Source of the DNA: CAKZLS01 sp963701445
GTDB taxonomy: Bacteria; Pseudomonadota; Alphaproteobacteria; Rhodospirillales; Defluviicoccaceae
Assembly (NCBI GenBank): GCA_963701445.1
Contig: CAVPAM010000007.1
Coordinates: 113,555 to 177,554 of the forward strand
Direction: 5' to 3'
Length of the DNA: 64,000 nucleotides
A program made the translations under genes and the position numbers. Under the pieces are notes generated by a model, which was given only the letters and a program-made list of their open reading frames with translations, was not told where the DNA came from and did not search any database. Shown here in pieces: positions 25,889 through 35,500 of the stretch. The first letter of the stretch is position 1, and the number at the start of each line of letters is the position of its first letter.

Positions 25889-26275
25889 CTATTGCGCGTT
25901 TCCTCTGGGCTCAGGCGGAGCGCCGGGATCTTCGGTCAGAAACCAGCCGGCAACCCAGCCCTCGACGCCTTGGTAGCGGATCCGGCACCACCGCTGTCGC
26001 GCCGCCCGTTCCCGCTCGGCCTCGCTCATCTTCTCCCACTGCGCGAACGTGGGGCCGCCCAGGCAACCGAGGTTCCGAAGACCGCGACCGTCGTGCGGGA
26101 TTCTGCCGATCCTCGCGGCTCTCGCGGACGGTGCGGCGCGGATGTTGAGGACGTCGTCGGCGGCGATGCCGGTCACCGCGTAATAGTCGGGGCCATCCGC
26201 GGTCGCCCGCGCCTCCGGAGCGCCATGTACGGAGATGACGAAGAGGGCGAAGGCGGCCAGTACAAGCGATCTCAT
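25889..26275 (-). CDS. Secreted SH3b-domain protein
   Basis: From the ATG at 26275 (a GTG at 26278 is an alternative) the product has about 128 residues. A signal peptide (MRSLVLAAFALFVISVHGAP) is followed by a bacterial SH3 domain (YYAVTGIAADDVLNIRAAPS, ARIGRIPHDGRGLRNLG, WCRIRYQGVEGWVAGWFLTE). SH3b domains usually bind peptidoglycan or other cell-wall material. The start overlaps the stop of the GlsB-like gene by 1 nt (TGATG), so the two are likely co-translated. Confidence 0.8.
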   Translation of the reverse strand: MRSLVLAAFALFVISVHGAPEARATADGPDYYAVTGIAADDVLNIRAAPSARAARIGRIPHDGRGLRNLGCLGGPTFAQWEKMSEAERERAARQRWCRIRYQGVEGWVAGWFLTEDPGAPPEPRGNAQ

Positions 26276-26529
26276 CACGCGACCCGCTTGATCAATCCAA
26301 CCACGAACAGAAGAACAATGGCGCCGACTGTCGCCGTAACGATGGAACCGATCAAGCCGCCGGCCTCGATGTCGAAGAGTTGGAAAATGTAACCGCCGAC
26401 GAAGGCGCCGATGACGCCAACGATCAGGTTGCCGATGATGCCGAAGCCGCCGCCGGCGATGATCTTGCCGGCCAGCCAGCCCGCGACCACGCCGATGAGC
26501 AGGAATATCAGAAGTGCGGTGATGTCCAT
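26275..26529 (-). CDS. GlsB/YeaQ/YmgE family stress-response membrane protein
   Basis: An 84-residue protein with three hydrophobic segments and the family motifs LLIGVVAGWLAGKIIAGGGF, GIIGNLIVGVIGAFVGGYIF and GSIVTATVGAIVLLFVVGLI. These small proteins (also called transglycosylase-associated) are induced in stationary phase and envelope stress; no enzymatic activity is established. The ATG at 26529 follows GGAGGG. It leads a two-gene unit with the SH3b protein. Confidence 0.93.
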   Translation of the reverse strand: MDITALLIFLLIGVVAGWLAGKIIAGGGFGIIGNLIVGVIGAFVGGYIFQLFDIEAGGLIGSIVTATVGAIVLLFVVGLIKRVA

Positions 26530-26581
26530 CGTTGAACCCTCCTTGCGTCGATTAATCCCGGAAAGCGTTATGGCCTAGTGG

Positions 26582-27178
26582 TCAGTTTCCAGCCGGTTTG
26601 ACGATCTCGTAAGTGCACGCGAACGACGCGGCGGCGACACGATACGTGTCCTTCGGATCGGCCGGGTCGCGGACCAGCGCGTCCCCCGGCCGCGCCACCA
26701 TCGGCTCTCCCCACGGCGCTGTGAACGTGAAGCTTCCGTCCTCGGCCCGCACGACCACGTAAAGCATGTCGGTTCCCGTCGGACGGAATGGACGCCAACC
26801 GTCGGTATCCTCCGGTCCAAGGGGTTTTCCGTAACGCTCGGCGAATTTCGAAGCCGTCACCAGGTATTGCTCATTGCCGGTTGCCGGACAGCGATTGCGT
26901 ACCACCATGTCGCCGGCTACGGCGGGTTTGCTCCGGGTTTCCTGGCCTTCACCGCTGATGACCGTAACGATTACCTCGCCAACCTCGGAAGGGCGGGCAT
27001 CGACGAGCCTTGTTTTCCTCGCCGTTCCAACCGATCCGTCTTGCTCCGCGCGAGCGAAAATCGCATCCGGGTCAATGCCTTCATCGGCCGACGTTCGCGG
27101 AGCGAGGACGCTCAAAAACAAACCGCCAGCGACAACCCCGATGGCGCACATGGATAGTTTGCAGATTTTCGTCTTCAT
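26582..27178 (-). CDS. Exported hypothetical protein
   Basis: The 198-residue protein begins with a clear Sec signal peptide (MKTKICKLSMCAIGVVAGGL, cleavage likely after TSA). The mature part is beta-rich with PAVAGDMVVRNRCPATGNEQ, YLVTASKFAERYGKPLGPED, GTDMLYVVVRAEDGSFTFTA and PGDALVRDPADPKDTYRVAA. I do not recognise a named family. An in-frame extension upstream lacks a good start. Its start region overlaps the stop of the preceding small membrane protein gene by 4 nt. Confidence 0.65.
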   Translation of the reverse strand: MKTKICKLSMCAIGVVAGGLFLSVLAPRTSADEGIDPDAIFARAEQDGSVGTARKTRLVDARPSEVGEVIVTVISGEGQETRSKPAVAGDMVVRNRCPATGNEQYLVTASKFAERYGKPLGPEDTDGWRPFRPTGTDMLYVVVRAEDGSFTFTAPWGEPMVARPGDALVRDPADPKDTYRVAAASFACTYEIVKPAGN

Positions 27179-27453
27179 CGCGATTTCACCTTTCTTGTCA
27201 GGGCCCACCACCACAGAAGCCCGGCGTTCAGTGCAATGGCGCCGGTCACCAGGGCGATATTGATGCCGACGGAGCGGCTTTCCGCGATGCGATCCGCGAG
27301 GTTCACGAACAATAAGCTCCATGGTAGTCCCACCAGGATCGCATAGACGGCAGAAAGCGGATCGTCCCAGGGGACGACGAAGCCGATAACGAGCGCGGCG
27401 ATTCCCAGGAGCGTATAACCGCTCGCAGCTATGATGAGCACGGTGCGCGGCAT
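27175..27453 (-). CDS. Small three-helix membrane protein, unknown function
   Basis: The 92 residues form about three hydrophobic stretches (IIAASGYTLLGIAALVIGFV; LSAVYAILVGLPWSLLFVNL; INIALVTGAIALNAGLLWWW) ending in a positively charged tail RKVKSR. It overlaps the exported-protein gene by 4 nt, so they form an operon. No recognisable domain. Confidence 0.6.
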   Translation of the reverse strand: MPRTVLIIAASGYTLLGIAALVIGFVVPWDDPLSAVYAILVGLPWSLLFVNLADRIAESRSVGINIALVTGAIALNAGLLWWWALTRKVKSR

Positions 27454-27511
27454 GGTTGTTAGCGACGCCCCCTGGATCCGGCTTTTCTCTGGGTGCCAAG
27501 CCGATCCAAGA

Positions 27512-28546
27512 TCAAGCCGTATCCTGCGTCATGATGACGAAGTCCGTCCCCGTGCGGGTTTCCGCGTGGGCGGGAAGGTCGGTCATGACCAGGACCATCC
27601 CGGGGTGCATGCGCGCCTTGATCGCGTCGAGCACGCGCGTTTCCGCTCGCAGCCGTTTGATGACCGCTTCCTCCGGTGTGGGGACCGCGAACCCATCATG
27701 TGGGTGATAGCCGACGGCGTGCCAAACCATGCCGCGAGAAGGCTCGTGCGTATCGACGAGAACGAAAACGTGCGAGCCCAAGGGCGTTTCCGGGTCCGCG
27801 ATCGCCGCCTTCCCCTCGGCGACGATGGCGCCATTTTCCAGCACGAACACGCGCCGATCGGCGCCGCTGACCAACACCGACGTCTGGGAAGTGGCACTGT
27901 CGGCGGATATGGCCGCCGGCAGGCTCTTGTTCTCGAGGCTGGCCACCGCCTCCTCGAACTCGTGCTCGGCGTACTCGCTCAGAACCAGCCCCGGATGAAC
28001 GATCTCCGCCGGTTCGGTGTTGCCTCCCGCGATGATAACCGGCGTGCCGACGTGCGTGATCCCGAACAGTTTGGCCGAGAACTCCGTTGGCAACCGGACG
28101 CAGCCGTGCGAGGCCGGATAACCCGGCAAGTTACCCGCGTGGAGGGCGATACCGTCCCAGGTCAGCCGGTTCATATTGGGCATCGGCGCGCCACCGTAGG
28201 TCGACGACCGATGATGTTTATCTTTCTGCAGGACCGTGAACACCCCGGTGGGCGTGGAATGGCCGGGCTTCCCGGTGGAGCAGGTCGAGACCGCGATGCG
28301 CACGCCATTGCGGTAAACGTGCACGCGCTGGTCCGGGATCGACACGACGATCGCGACGGGACCGCTCGGCGAGCGTTCCGGGTGCCAGGTGAATTCTCCC
28401 GGCTCAAGGTCCCGGATATCCTTGACGACAACCCCGGCCAGCGCTCGAATCCCGGGAACACTCAGTGCCGCCACCGCCATTCCACCGGCCGCCGCCACCC
28501 TCAACACCCGGCGCCGCTGGCACCGAAAAATTTTCGTTTCGCTCAA
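27512..28546 (-). CDS. L,D-transpeptidase (YkuD) family protein
   Basis: The 344-residue protein starts from a TTG at 28546 and has a twin-Arg-like leader (RRRVLRVAAAGGMAVAALSV). The YkuD catalytic domain spans about 60-200: IVVSIPDQRVHVYRNGVRIA, TPTGVFTVLQKDKHHRSS and the active-site motif HAGNLPGYPASHGCVRLP with the Cys nucleophile. A second domain of about 130 residues (ADRRVFVLENGAIVAEGKAA) resembles a degenerate repeat of the YkuD beta-sheet without the Cys. It probably forms 3-3 cross-links in peptidoglycan or links proteins to it. Confidence 0.9.
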   Translation of the reverse strand: MSETKIFRCQRRRVLRVAAAGGMAVAALSVPGIRALAGVVVKDIRDLEPGEFTWHPERSPSGPVAIVVSIPDQRVHVYRNGVRIAVSTCSTGKPGHSTPTGVFTVLQKDKHHRSSTYGGAPMPNMNRLTWDGIALHAGNLPGYPASHGCVRLPTEFSAKLFGITHVGTPVIIAGGNTEPAEIVHPGLVLSEYAEHEFEEAVASLENKSLPAAISADSATSQTSVLVSGADRRVFVLENGAIVAEGKAAIADPETPLGSHVFVLVDTHEPSRGMVWHAVGYHPHDGFAVPTPEEAVIKRLRAETRVLDAIKARMHPGMVLVMTDLPAHAETRTGTDFVIMTQDTA

Positions 28547-28718
28547 TTTTTGATCATCCCGACTTGTTCACTTCGCGTCGATCGCCCTCAAGAAGGCGTA
28601 TGCCGCCCGCCGCATACTTCGCCGGCGGGCCTTACTCTATTGAATTGTGGGAATCCTCCCTCCCCCTGACGACGCTTCAACATTCAACCGGCTCTCGCGG
28701 GGTCGTTGCCCCGGAACA

Positions 28719-29513
28719 TCAACCGCCGAAAATTACTGCGTCCGGGATCTCGTAGCGTTCTTGACCGATAAAGATCGTGCTCATATCGGACTGCTTCTCG
28801 GCGCGGAATTCCCCGGGATCCGCTTGGCTCATGTCATATCCGGTCGCGGTTCCGTTCTCGAAGAAAATGGTCCGGGTCCGCCCATCGGACTTGGTGACCG
28901 TGACCATACCGGATCCGCCGCCCTCGCGCTTGACGCCGAACGGGCAAGAGCCCGTTGGCTGGCCGCCGCCCATGGAGCAGGGAATGTTCCCGGTGGCGTG
29001 ATAGTCGGTTCCCGCCACCTTCGCGTCGCCCGAGGGCGCGGCCGGTGAATCGGTGGAGGTTTCCGCGCCTCCAGACATGCCCGACCGCTGCTCGCCGGCG
29101 TTGATGATCATCTCAAGGCGATACTTGGCGACCTCGTTGCGGCGGGCGGCGCTTCGCATCATGTAGACGCGGACCTTGTAGTCGCCGCTTTCGGGCAGAA
29201 TACCCTCGTACTGGTTACCCGACGTGGAGCCGATGAACATCGCCACGTCGGTCTCGCCCGGCGCCAGGATGTTGAAATAATTGGCGCCGTTGTTCGTGGC
29301 CATGCTGACGTTCATGGACTGCCCCTTGCGGGCGCCAAGAACGTAGTCGACGGTTTCGTAGCCGGTGATGGAGCCCTCGACGACGGCGCTGTTGGCGCCG
29401 GGCTTGAACTGAACGCGCTCGGTGCGGATTTCGCTTTCGGCAAACGCCGCCGAAGCGGCGAAAAAAACCACGGCCAATGCGACTAACAGACCACTTGAGG
29501 CTCCACGAAGCAT
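28719..29513 (-). CDS. Periplasmic protein related to g-type lysozyme inhibitor PliG
   Basis: The 264-residue product has a Sec signal peptide (RGASSGLLVALAVVFFAASA, cut after AFA). The first mature domain (about 27-135) matches PliG-like proteins: VQFKPGANSAVVEGSITGYE, TVDYVLGARKGQSMNVSMA, YFNILAPGETDVAMFIGSTS and GDYKVRVYMMRSAARRNEVA. A second part (about 155-260) carries the Cys-containing CSMGGGQPTGSCPFGVKREG and a beta-rich end (RTIFFENGTATGYDMSQADP), often annotated only as a hypothetical domain. PliG blocks host g-type lysozyme; assignment here rests on motif resemblance. The start is the ATG at 29513. Confidence 0.65.
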   Translation of the reverse strand: MLRGASSGLLVALAVVFFAASAAFAESEIRTERVQFKPGANSAVVEGSITGYETVDYVLGARKGQSMNVSMATNNGANYFNILAPGETDVAMFIGSTSGNQYEGILPESGDYKVRVYMMRSAARRNEVAKYRLEMIINAGEQRSGMSGGAETSTDSPAAPSGDAKVAGTDYHATGNIPCSMGGGQPTGSCPFGVKREGGGSGMVTVTKSDGRTRTIFFENGTATGYDMSQADPGEFRAEKQSDMSTIFIGQERYEIPDAVIFGG

Positions 29514-29571
29514 TTTTACCCCTCTCGCTAAGAACGTATTGGTTTCTGTCCCCTGCTGGGCAATCGCTTTA

Positions 29572-31092
29572 TTAGGAAACGAAAGGCGAGGTGTCAACCC
29601 GAGACGCCACCGAGAGCAGGCCGTCCAGGTCGAGGTGATTCTCCAGGTGGTCGGCAAGGTCGTCGAGCACGCGTTCCACCTGCGTTTCGTAGGCGAGGCC
29701 GCTGGCGGCCCTGTCGCGCAGGCGACCGAGAAACGCCTGGCGGAACACGTCCGAGGCGAACAGCCCGTGGAGGTAGCAGCCGAAGATCCGGCCGTCGGCG
29801 GAAATGGCGCCGTCGGTTCCGTTGCCCAGCCGCAACATGGGTCGGTCGCGGTCCGGTCCGGAGGTCCGGCCCACATGCATCTCGTAGCCGCGAACCGGGG
29901 CCCCGGTGGTGGTGTCGGTGCCGGTGGCCTCGGTCAGGGTCTTGTCGCCGGTCAGTTCGGTTTCGACCCGTAGCATGCCCAGGCCGGCGACCTCGCCGGC
30001 GCGTCCCTCGACGCCGAGGGGATCGCGGACCGCCGTCCCGAGCATCTGGTAGCCGCCGCACAGGCCGACGACGGCGCCGCCGCGGCGCACATGGGCGCGG
30101 ATATCCACGTCCCAACCCTGGTCGCGGACGAACGCAAGATCCGCCAGCGTGGCCTTGGAGCCGGGCAGGACGAACAGGTCGGCGTCGCCCGGCATCGCCT
30201 CGCCGGGCCGCACGAACGTGACGGACACGTCGGGTTCGGCGATCAGCGGATCCAGGTCGTCGAAATTGGCGATCCTGGAGAATACCGGCACGGCGACGCG
30301 GATCGCCGGGTCGCGGTCGGCGGCCCTCCGGCCCTGAAGCGCCACCGCGTCCTCGGCGGGCAGCAGGCCGGCCGCCGCGAACCACGGCGCGACGCCGAAA
30401 CCGGCCAGCCCCGTTCGCTCGGTAATGGCGCGCAGACCGCCGTCGAACAGCCGGACGTCGCCCCTGAACTTGTTGATGATGTAGCCCTTGAGGTGCCGGC
30501 GATCGGGCTCGTCCAGCAGCACCCAGGTGCCGACGATGCTGGCGATGACGCCACCGCGATCGATATCGCCCACCAGGACCACCGGAGCGCCGGCGGCGCG
30601 GGCGAAGCCCATGTTGGCGATGTCGCCGGCGCGCAGGTTGATTTCGGCCGGACTTCCCGCGCCCTCGATCAGCACCAGATCGGCGTCGCCGGCGAGGCGC
30701 CGGTAGCTTTCCAGCACGCGCGGCAGGAGTGTCGGCTTGAGGCTCTGATAGTCGAGCGCGCCGGCATTCCCGAGGATCCGTCCCTGGACGACCACCTGCG
30801 CGCCCACGTCCGTCTGCGGTTTCAACAGCACCGGGTTCATGTCGATGATGGGCTCGATGCCGCAGGCGCGCGCCTGCAGCGCCTGGGCCCGGCCGATTTC
30901 GCCGCCGTCGCGGGTGACGGCGGCGTTGTTCGACATGTTCTGCGGCTTGAAGGGCCGAACCGCCAGGCCGCGCCGGGTATAGGCCCGGCAGAGGCCGGCG
31001 GTCAGCAGCGACTTTCCGACGTCCGACCCGGTGCCCTGAAACATCAGGGCCCGGGGGCGGGAACTTGGACGGGAGCCGTCAGTTGAGGACAA
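29572..31092 (-). CDS. cobQ: Cobyric acid synthase (CobQ/CbiP)
   Basis: This amidotransferase of 506 residues amidates side chains b, d, e and g of adenosylcobyrinate a,c-diamide. The N-terminal P-loop domain starts ALMFQGTGSDVGKSLLTAGL and has GEIGRAQALQARACGIEPII and VLIEGAGSPAEINLRAGDIA. The glutaminase domain has the Cys in VVGLCGGYQMLGTAVRDP and a His in IFGCYLHGLFASDVFR. The annotated start is a TTG at 31092 inside the end of the SYLF gene; an ATG at codon 17 (MFQGTGSDVG) is also possible. Either way it is tightly coupled to that gene. Confidence 0.93.
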   Translation of the reverse strand: MSSTDGSRPSSRPRALMFQGTGSDVGKSLLTAGLCRAYTRRGLAVRPFKPQNMSNNAAVTRDGGEIGRAQALQARACGIEPIIDMNPVLLKPQTDVGAQVVVQGRILGNAGALDYQSLKPTLLPRVLESYRRLAGDADLVLIEGAGSPAEINLRAGDIANMGFARAAGAPVVLVGDIDRGGVIASIVGTWVLLDEPDRRHLKGYIINKFRGDVRLFDGGLRAITERTGLAGFGVAPWFAAAGLLPAEDAVALQGRRAADRDPAIRVAVPVFSRIANFDDLDPLIAEPDVSVTFVRPGEAMPGDADLFVLPGSKATLADLAFVRDQGWDVDIRAHVRRGGAVVGLCGGYQMLGTAVRDPLGVEGRAGEVAGLGMLRVETELTGDKTLTEATGTDTTTGAPVRGYEMHVGRTSGPDRDRPMLRLGNGTDGAISADGRIFGCYLHGLFASDVFRQAFLGRLRDRAASGLAYETQVERVLDDLADHLENHLDLDGLLSVASRVDTSPFVS

Positions 31093-31768
31093 GCGACTCC
31101 CTCAGCGGATCCGCCTGCGCGTTGACGAACTTGTTCTCGATGGCAATCCTTTTCGGTGTCGCGCCGGGCTCGCCGTAGTACGCCTGATTGAGATCGTTGC
31201 GCCGGGCAAGGACGGCGCCCTCGAGCGAGAAGCCGGCGTAAAGCCCGGACCCGTGGGCAAAGCCGATGATGTCGGCGCCCATGTTGGTGGTGGTCGAACC
31301 CTGCATGCCGGCCCCGAACGTTCCCACGGTGAACTGGATGTCGCCCCCGAGCTTGCCCTGATTTTCGAGGACGGCTCGCACGGCGGCGGGAGTGCGGAGC
31401 ACGAGAACGACCTCCGAGGCTTGCGCCCCGGCCTGCAGCCCGAAGCTGCCGCCGCCCATGGTGTAAAAGGCGGGGTAACTCCACTCTCCGAACTGGTTGC
31501 GGGACAGAAGCACGCCGCTTCCGCCCTCGGCGCCGATGATGAACGCTCCCTTGTAGGCCCCCGGGAAGACGACGACGCCGTGCGCGTCCTTGAGGGCGCG
31601 GGCGAACATCTCGTCGGGCTGGTCGTCCCCCGCCTTGAACATCTCCACGGTCCAGTGCGCCTTGTCGACGATGGACTCGGCCTCGCTTCTCGGAGGCAGG
31701 CTGTTGACGCACGCCGAGAGCGTCAGCGCGATGACGAACACAAAAGCAAGTCCTGTCGGTTTGGTCAT
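31079..31768 (-). CDS. SYLF-domain (Ysc84-like) lipoprotein
   Basis: The 229-residue protein from the ATG at 31768 has a lipoprotein signal (MTKPTGLAFVFVIALTLSAC). The SYLF domain follows: ALKDAHGVVVFPGAYKGAFI, GSGVLLSRNQFGEWSYPAFY, GGGSFGLQAGAQASEVVLVL and MGADIIGFAHGSGLYAGFSL. SYLF domains bind lipids; bacterial lipoprotein versions are of unknown role. It sits between cobO and cobQ in the same direction and overlaps the cobQ start by 14 nt, an odd guest in the cobalamin block. Confidence 0.87.
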   Translation of the reverse strand: MTKPTGLAFVFVIALTLSACVNSLPPRSEAESIVDKAHWTVEMFKAGDDQPDEMFARALKDAHGVVVFPGAYKGAFIIGAEGGSGVLLSRNQFGEWSYPAFYTMGGGSFGLQAGAQASEVVLVLRTPAAVRAVLENQGKLGGDIQFTVGTFGAGMQGSTTTNMGADIIGFAHGSGLYAGFSLEGAVLARRNDLNQAYYGEPGATPKRIAIENKFVNAQADPLRESLVLN

Positions 31769-31818
31769 TGTCGCGTCTCCGATATAAGTCATGGTGACGG
31801 AGGACTTGCCGACACGGC

Positions 31819-32430
31819 TCAGAACTCCACGCCCGCCTGGGCCTTGACGCCCGAACGGAACGGATGCTTGACCTGAGTCATTTCGGTCACCAGGTCGGCG
31901 GCCTCGATCAGGTCGTCGCGGGCATTGCGGCCGGTCACGACGACGTGCAGGTCGCGAGGCTTGCCGCGCAAGGTTTCGAGAACCTCTTCGAACGGCAAAT
32001 AGTCGTAACGCAGCACGATATTCAGTTCGTCGAGAATGACCATTCGATAGGAAGGATCGGCCATCATCTCCTTGGCTTTCTCCCAGGCCCGGGCGGCGGC
32101 GGCAACGTCGCGTTGCCGGTCCTGGGTGTCCCAGGTAAATCCCTCGCCCATGGCCGTGAATACGCAAAGCTCGGGAAACTTCGCAAGTACCTCGCGTTCA
32201 CCCGTGGCCCAGACTCCCTTGACGAACTGTACGATGCCAACCTTCATGCCCTGTCCGATGCACCGCATGGCAAGACCCATCGCGGCCGTGGTCTTGCCCT
32301 TTCCCTTGCCGGTGTGGACGATCAGCAGTCCCTTTTCTTCCGTCTTCGTAGCGAGAATCTTATCGCGTGCCGCTTTCTTCTTGGCCATCTTTTCAGCATG
32401 ACGCTGGTTAAGGTCTTGTTCTGCCGTCAT
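31819..32430 (-). CDS. cobO: Corrinoid adenosyltransferase (CobO/CobA)
   Basis: The 203-residue enzyme from the ATG at 32430 has the P-loop LLIVHTGKGKGKTTAAMGLA, then VGIVQFVKGVWATGEREVL, MVILDELNIVLRYDYLPFEE and the C-terminal KHPFRSGVKAQAGVEF. It transfers the 5'-deoxyadenosyl group of ATP to cob(I)yrinic acid a,c-diamide. It lies 89 nt downstream of cobN on the same strand. The lysine-rich N-terminal extension (EKMAKKKAARDKI) is normal for the CobO type. Confidence 0.95.
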   Translation of the reverse strand: MTAEQDLNQRHAEKMAKKKAARDKILATKTEEKGLLIVHTGKGKGKTTAAMGLAMRCIGQGMKVGIVQFVKGVWATGEREVLAKFPELCVFTAMGEGFTWDTQDRQRDVAAAARAWEKAKEMMADPSYRMVILDELNIVLRYDYLPFEEVLETLRGKPRDLHVVVTGRNARDDLIEAADLVTEMTQVKHPFRSGVKAQAGVEF

Positions 32431-32519
32431 TTCCGTCTCCCACCACTGGACATTTCCTAAGAATTTCGGGCTCCAAGCCGGCAAAAAAAGCCGAATCGCC
32501 AAGAATTTGGCGCTTTTCG

Positions 32520-35500
32520 TCAATCGCCTGTTCTTGCCGCGAACTGTTGGAGCGTCGGATGCGTGCTGTTCAGTTTTGGCTTCCACAGGCCGCGTTCTTG
32601 CGCTTCCAGCAATCGCTCGCTCATTTCCCGCAACGCCGCCGGGTTGTTGTCCTCGAGGAACCCGCGCACCTCGTCGTCGTCCAGGTAGGCCTCGAACACG
32701 GCGTCGAAGTGATGGTCGCGCACGCAGCGGGCGGTGGCGGCGAAGGCGAACAGGTAATCCACCGTGGCGGCCATCTCGAACCCGCCCTTGTAGCCGTGGC
32801 GCATGACGCCGGCGATCCACTTGGGGTTGACAACCCGCGCCCGGACGACCCGCGCCACCTCCTCGTCGAGGGTCCGGATCCGGGGCGTCTCGGGGCGCGA
32901 ATGGTCCGAATGGTAGACCGCCGGCTGATCGCCGGACATCACCCGCACGGCCGCCGCGAGGCCGCCCTCGAACTGGTAGTAGTCGTCCGAATCCAGCAGA
33001 TCGTGTTCCCGGTTGTCCTGGTTCTGCACCACCACCTCGATGGTCTTGAGGCGGTTCTCGAACACGCCGTGCGCGGCCTTGCCTTGCAGTCCGGAGCCGT
33101 AGGCATACCCTCCCCACGCCACGTAGGCGCGCGCCAGGTCGGCGTCGGTCTCCCAGCCGCGCTCGTCGATCAGCGCCTGCAGGCCGGCGCCATAGGCGCC
33201 CGGCTTCGACCCGAACACCCGGCATCCGGCAAGCCGGCGCGAGTTCGAGCTCGCTGGTTCCGTCGGCGACCAGCCGCCGGGTTTCCTCCTCCACCCGCGC
33301 GCGGAGCGGATTGTCGGCGTCGGGCTCGTCCAGGGCCGCCACCGCGCGCGCCGCCGAATCGAACAGATCGATGAGGTTGGGGAACGCGTCGCGGAAAAAG
33401 CCCGAAACCCGGAGGGTGACGTCCACCCGGGGCCGGTCGAGCATCCGCACCGGCAGGATTTCGAAACCGCTGACCCGGCGCGACGCCGAGTCCCAGGTGG
33501 GGCGCGCGCCCATCAGCGCCAGCGCCTGGGCGATATCGTCGCCGCCGGTGCGCATGTTGCTTGTTCCCCACGCGGTCAGCGCCAGCCTTCGCGGCCACGC
33601 CCCGTGTTCCTGCGCATGGCGTTCGACCAGCAGACCCGCCGACTTCCACCCCAGCGTCCAGGCGGCCGGCGTGGGCACGGTGCGGGTGTCCACCGAATAG
33701 AAATTCTTGCCGGTGGGAAGAACCTCCGGACGCCCGCGCGTGGGAGCGCCGGACGGCCCCGGGCGGACGAAGCGGCCGTCGAGGCCGGTGAGCAGTCCCC
33801 GGATTTCCGCCTCGCCCGAAGCGGCCACCGCGGGGCGGATAGTCCCGTCCAGCGTGTCCAGCACGGCGCGGGTCCGATGCCAGGACGGGTCGGCCGTTTG
33901 GGCTCCGGATACCAGAGCGGCCGCCAGGATCTCCAGCCGCTCCACGGTGTCGCCAAGGCTGCGCCAGGGATCGCCGCCCGTCAGAATTTTCGGTTTCGGA
34001 CCCGGCCACGGCGACGCCATGTCGCAATCCAGCGGATCGAAGTCGAGATCCAGGTCCGCCGCCAGCGCCCTCAACAGCGATGCGTCGCCGTTCTTGCCGT
34101 CGTTGCGCGGCGTGCGGATCAGGGCGACCAGGAGGTCGCGGAGCTGATCGCCGCCCGGAGTCTCGCCGAACACGTGGAGGCCGTCGCGGATCTGCATTTC
34201 CTTGAGTTCGCAGAGATAGCTGTCGAGCTTGGCCAGCGACTGGTCCCGGTCGTCCTCGCCCTCGATGCCGCAATCGGCGTCCAGGCCGCTGACCCGGCAG
34301 AGCGACAGGATCTCGTCGGTCAGCACCCGGAGCCGCCGTGGGTCGACGCCGGCGGCCTCGTAGTATTCGTCCACCAGTTGCTCGAGATCGCGGAGCGGGC
34401 CGTAGCTCTCGGCGCGGGTGATGGGGGGCGTCAGGTGATCGACGATGACCGCCTGGGCGCGGCGCTTGGCCTGGGTGCCTTCTCCCGGATCGTTGACGAT
34501 GAACGGATAGAGGTGCGGCATGGCGCCGAACGCCGCCTCGGGGAAGCACTCCCCGGACAGCGCCAGCGCCTTTCCGGGCAGCCATTCCAGGTTGCCGTGC
34601 TTGCCCATGTGAACCACGGCGTGGGCGCCGAACGCGCGATGAAGCCAGGCATAGAACGCGAGATAGCCGTGCGGCGGCGGCAGGTCGGGATCGTGGTAGC
34701 TCGACGACGGATCGATGTTGTAGCCCCGCGCCGGCTGCAGTCCGATGACCACGTTGCCGCAGCGGAAGGCGCAGATGGCAAAGCGTCCGCAATCCAGTTC
34801 GCCCGGCATGAAGAACGGGTCGCGTTCCGGCGATCCCCAGCGCTCGTGGACCCGGCTCTGGACGGCCGGGGGCAGGCCGGCGAAGAACGCGGAGTAGTCC
34901 GCCAGCGACAGGACCTCGCGGATCTCCCGGGTTCGGAGGTCGAGCGTGTGGTTGGTGGGGCCCGAGGCCAGCCGGTCGATCAGCGCCTTGCCGTCGGCCG
35001 GAACATCCTCCACCCGGTAACCCGCCGATCGCAGCGCCCGAAGCACGTTCATGGTGCCGGCGGGCGTGTCGAGACCGACGCCGTTGCCGAGGCGGCCGTC
35101 GCGATTGGGATAGTTGGCGAGCACCACGGCGACGTGGCGCTCGGCCGGCGGCGTCCGACGCAGCCTGGCCCAGTTGGCCGCGAGTTCGCACACGAAGGCG
35201 ATGCGATCGGGGACCGGCTCGTAAACGACGATGTCGGTTTCGGTCAGGGCATGGCGTTCGCTCCGGCCCTTGAACGACACCGCCCGGCTCATGATCCGGC
35301 CGTCCACCTCGGGAAGCGCCACGTTCATGGCGATGTCCCGGGCCATCAGCCCCTGGGTTCCGCCGCGCCAGCCGGCTTCGTCGCCGCTCGCGAACACCAC
35401 CTGCAGGACCGGACAGTCGCAGGCGTCGAAGGGCGTCGGCGATTTTTCGCCGCCCGGCGCCGAGACGGCGAACCCCGTGGCGTTCAGGATCACGTCCGGC

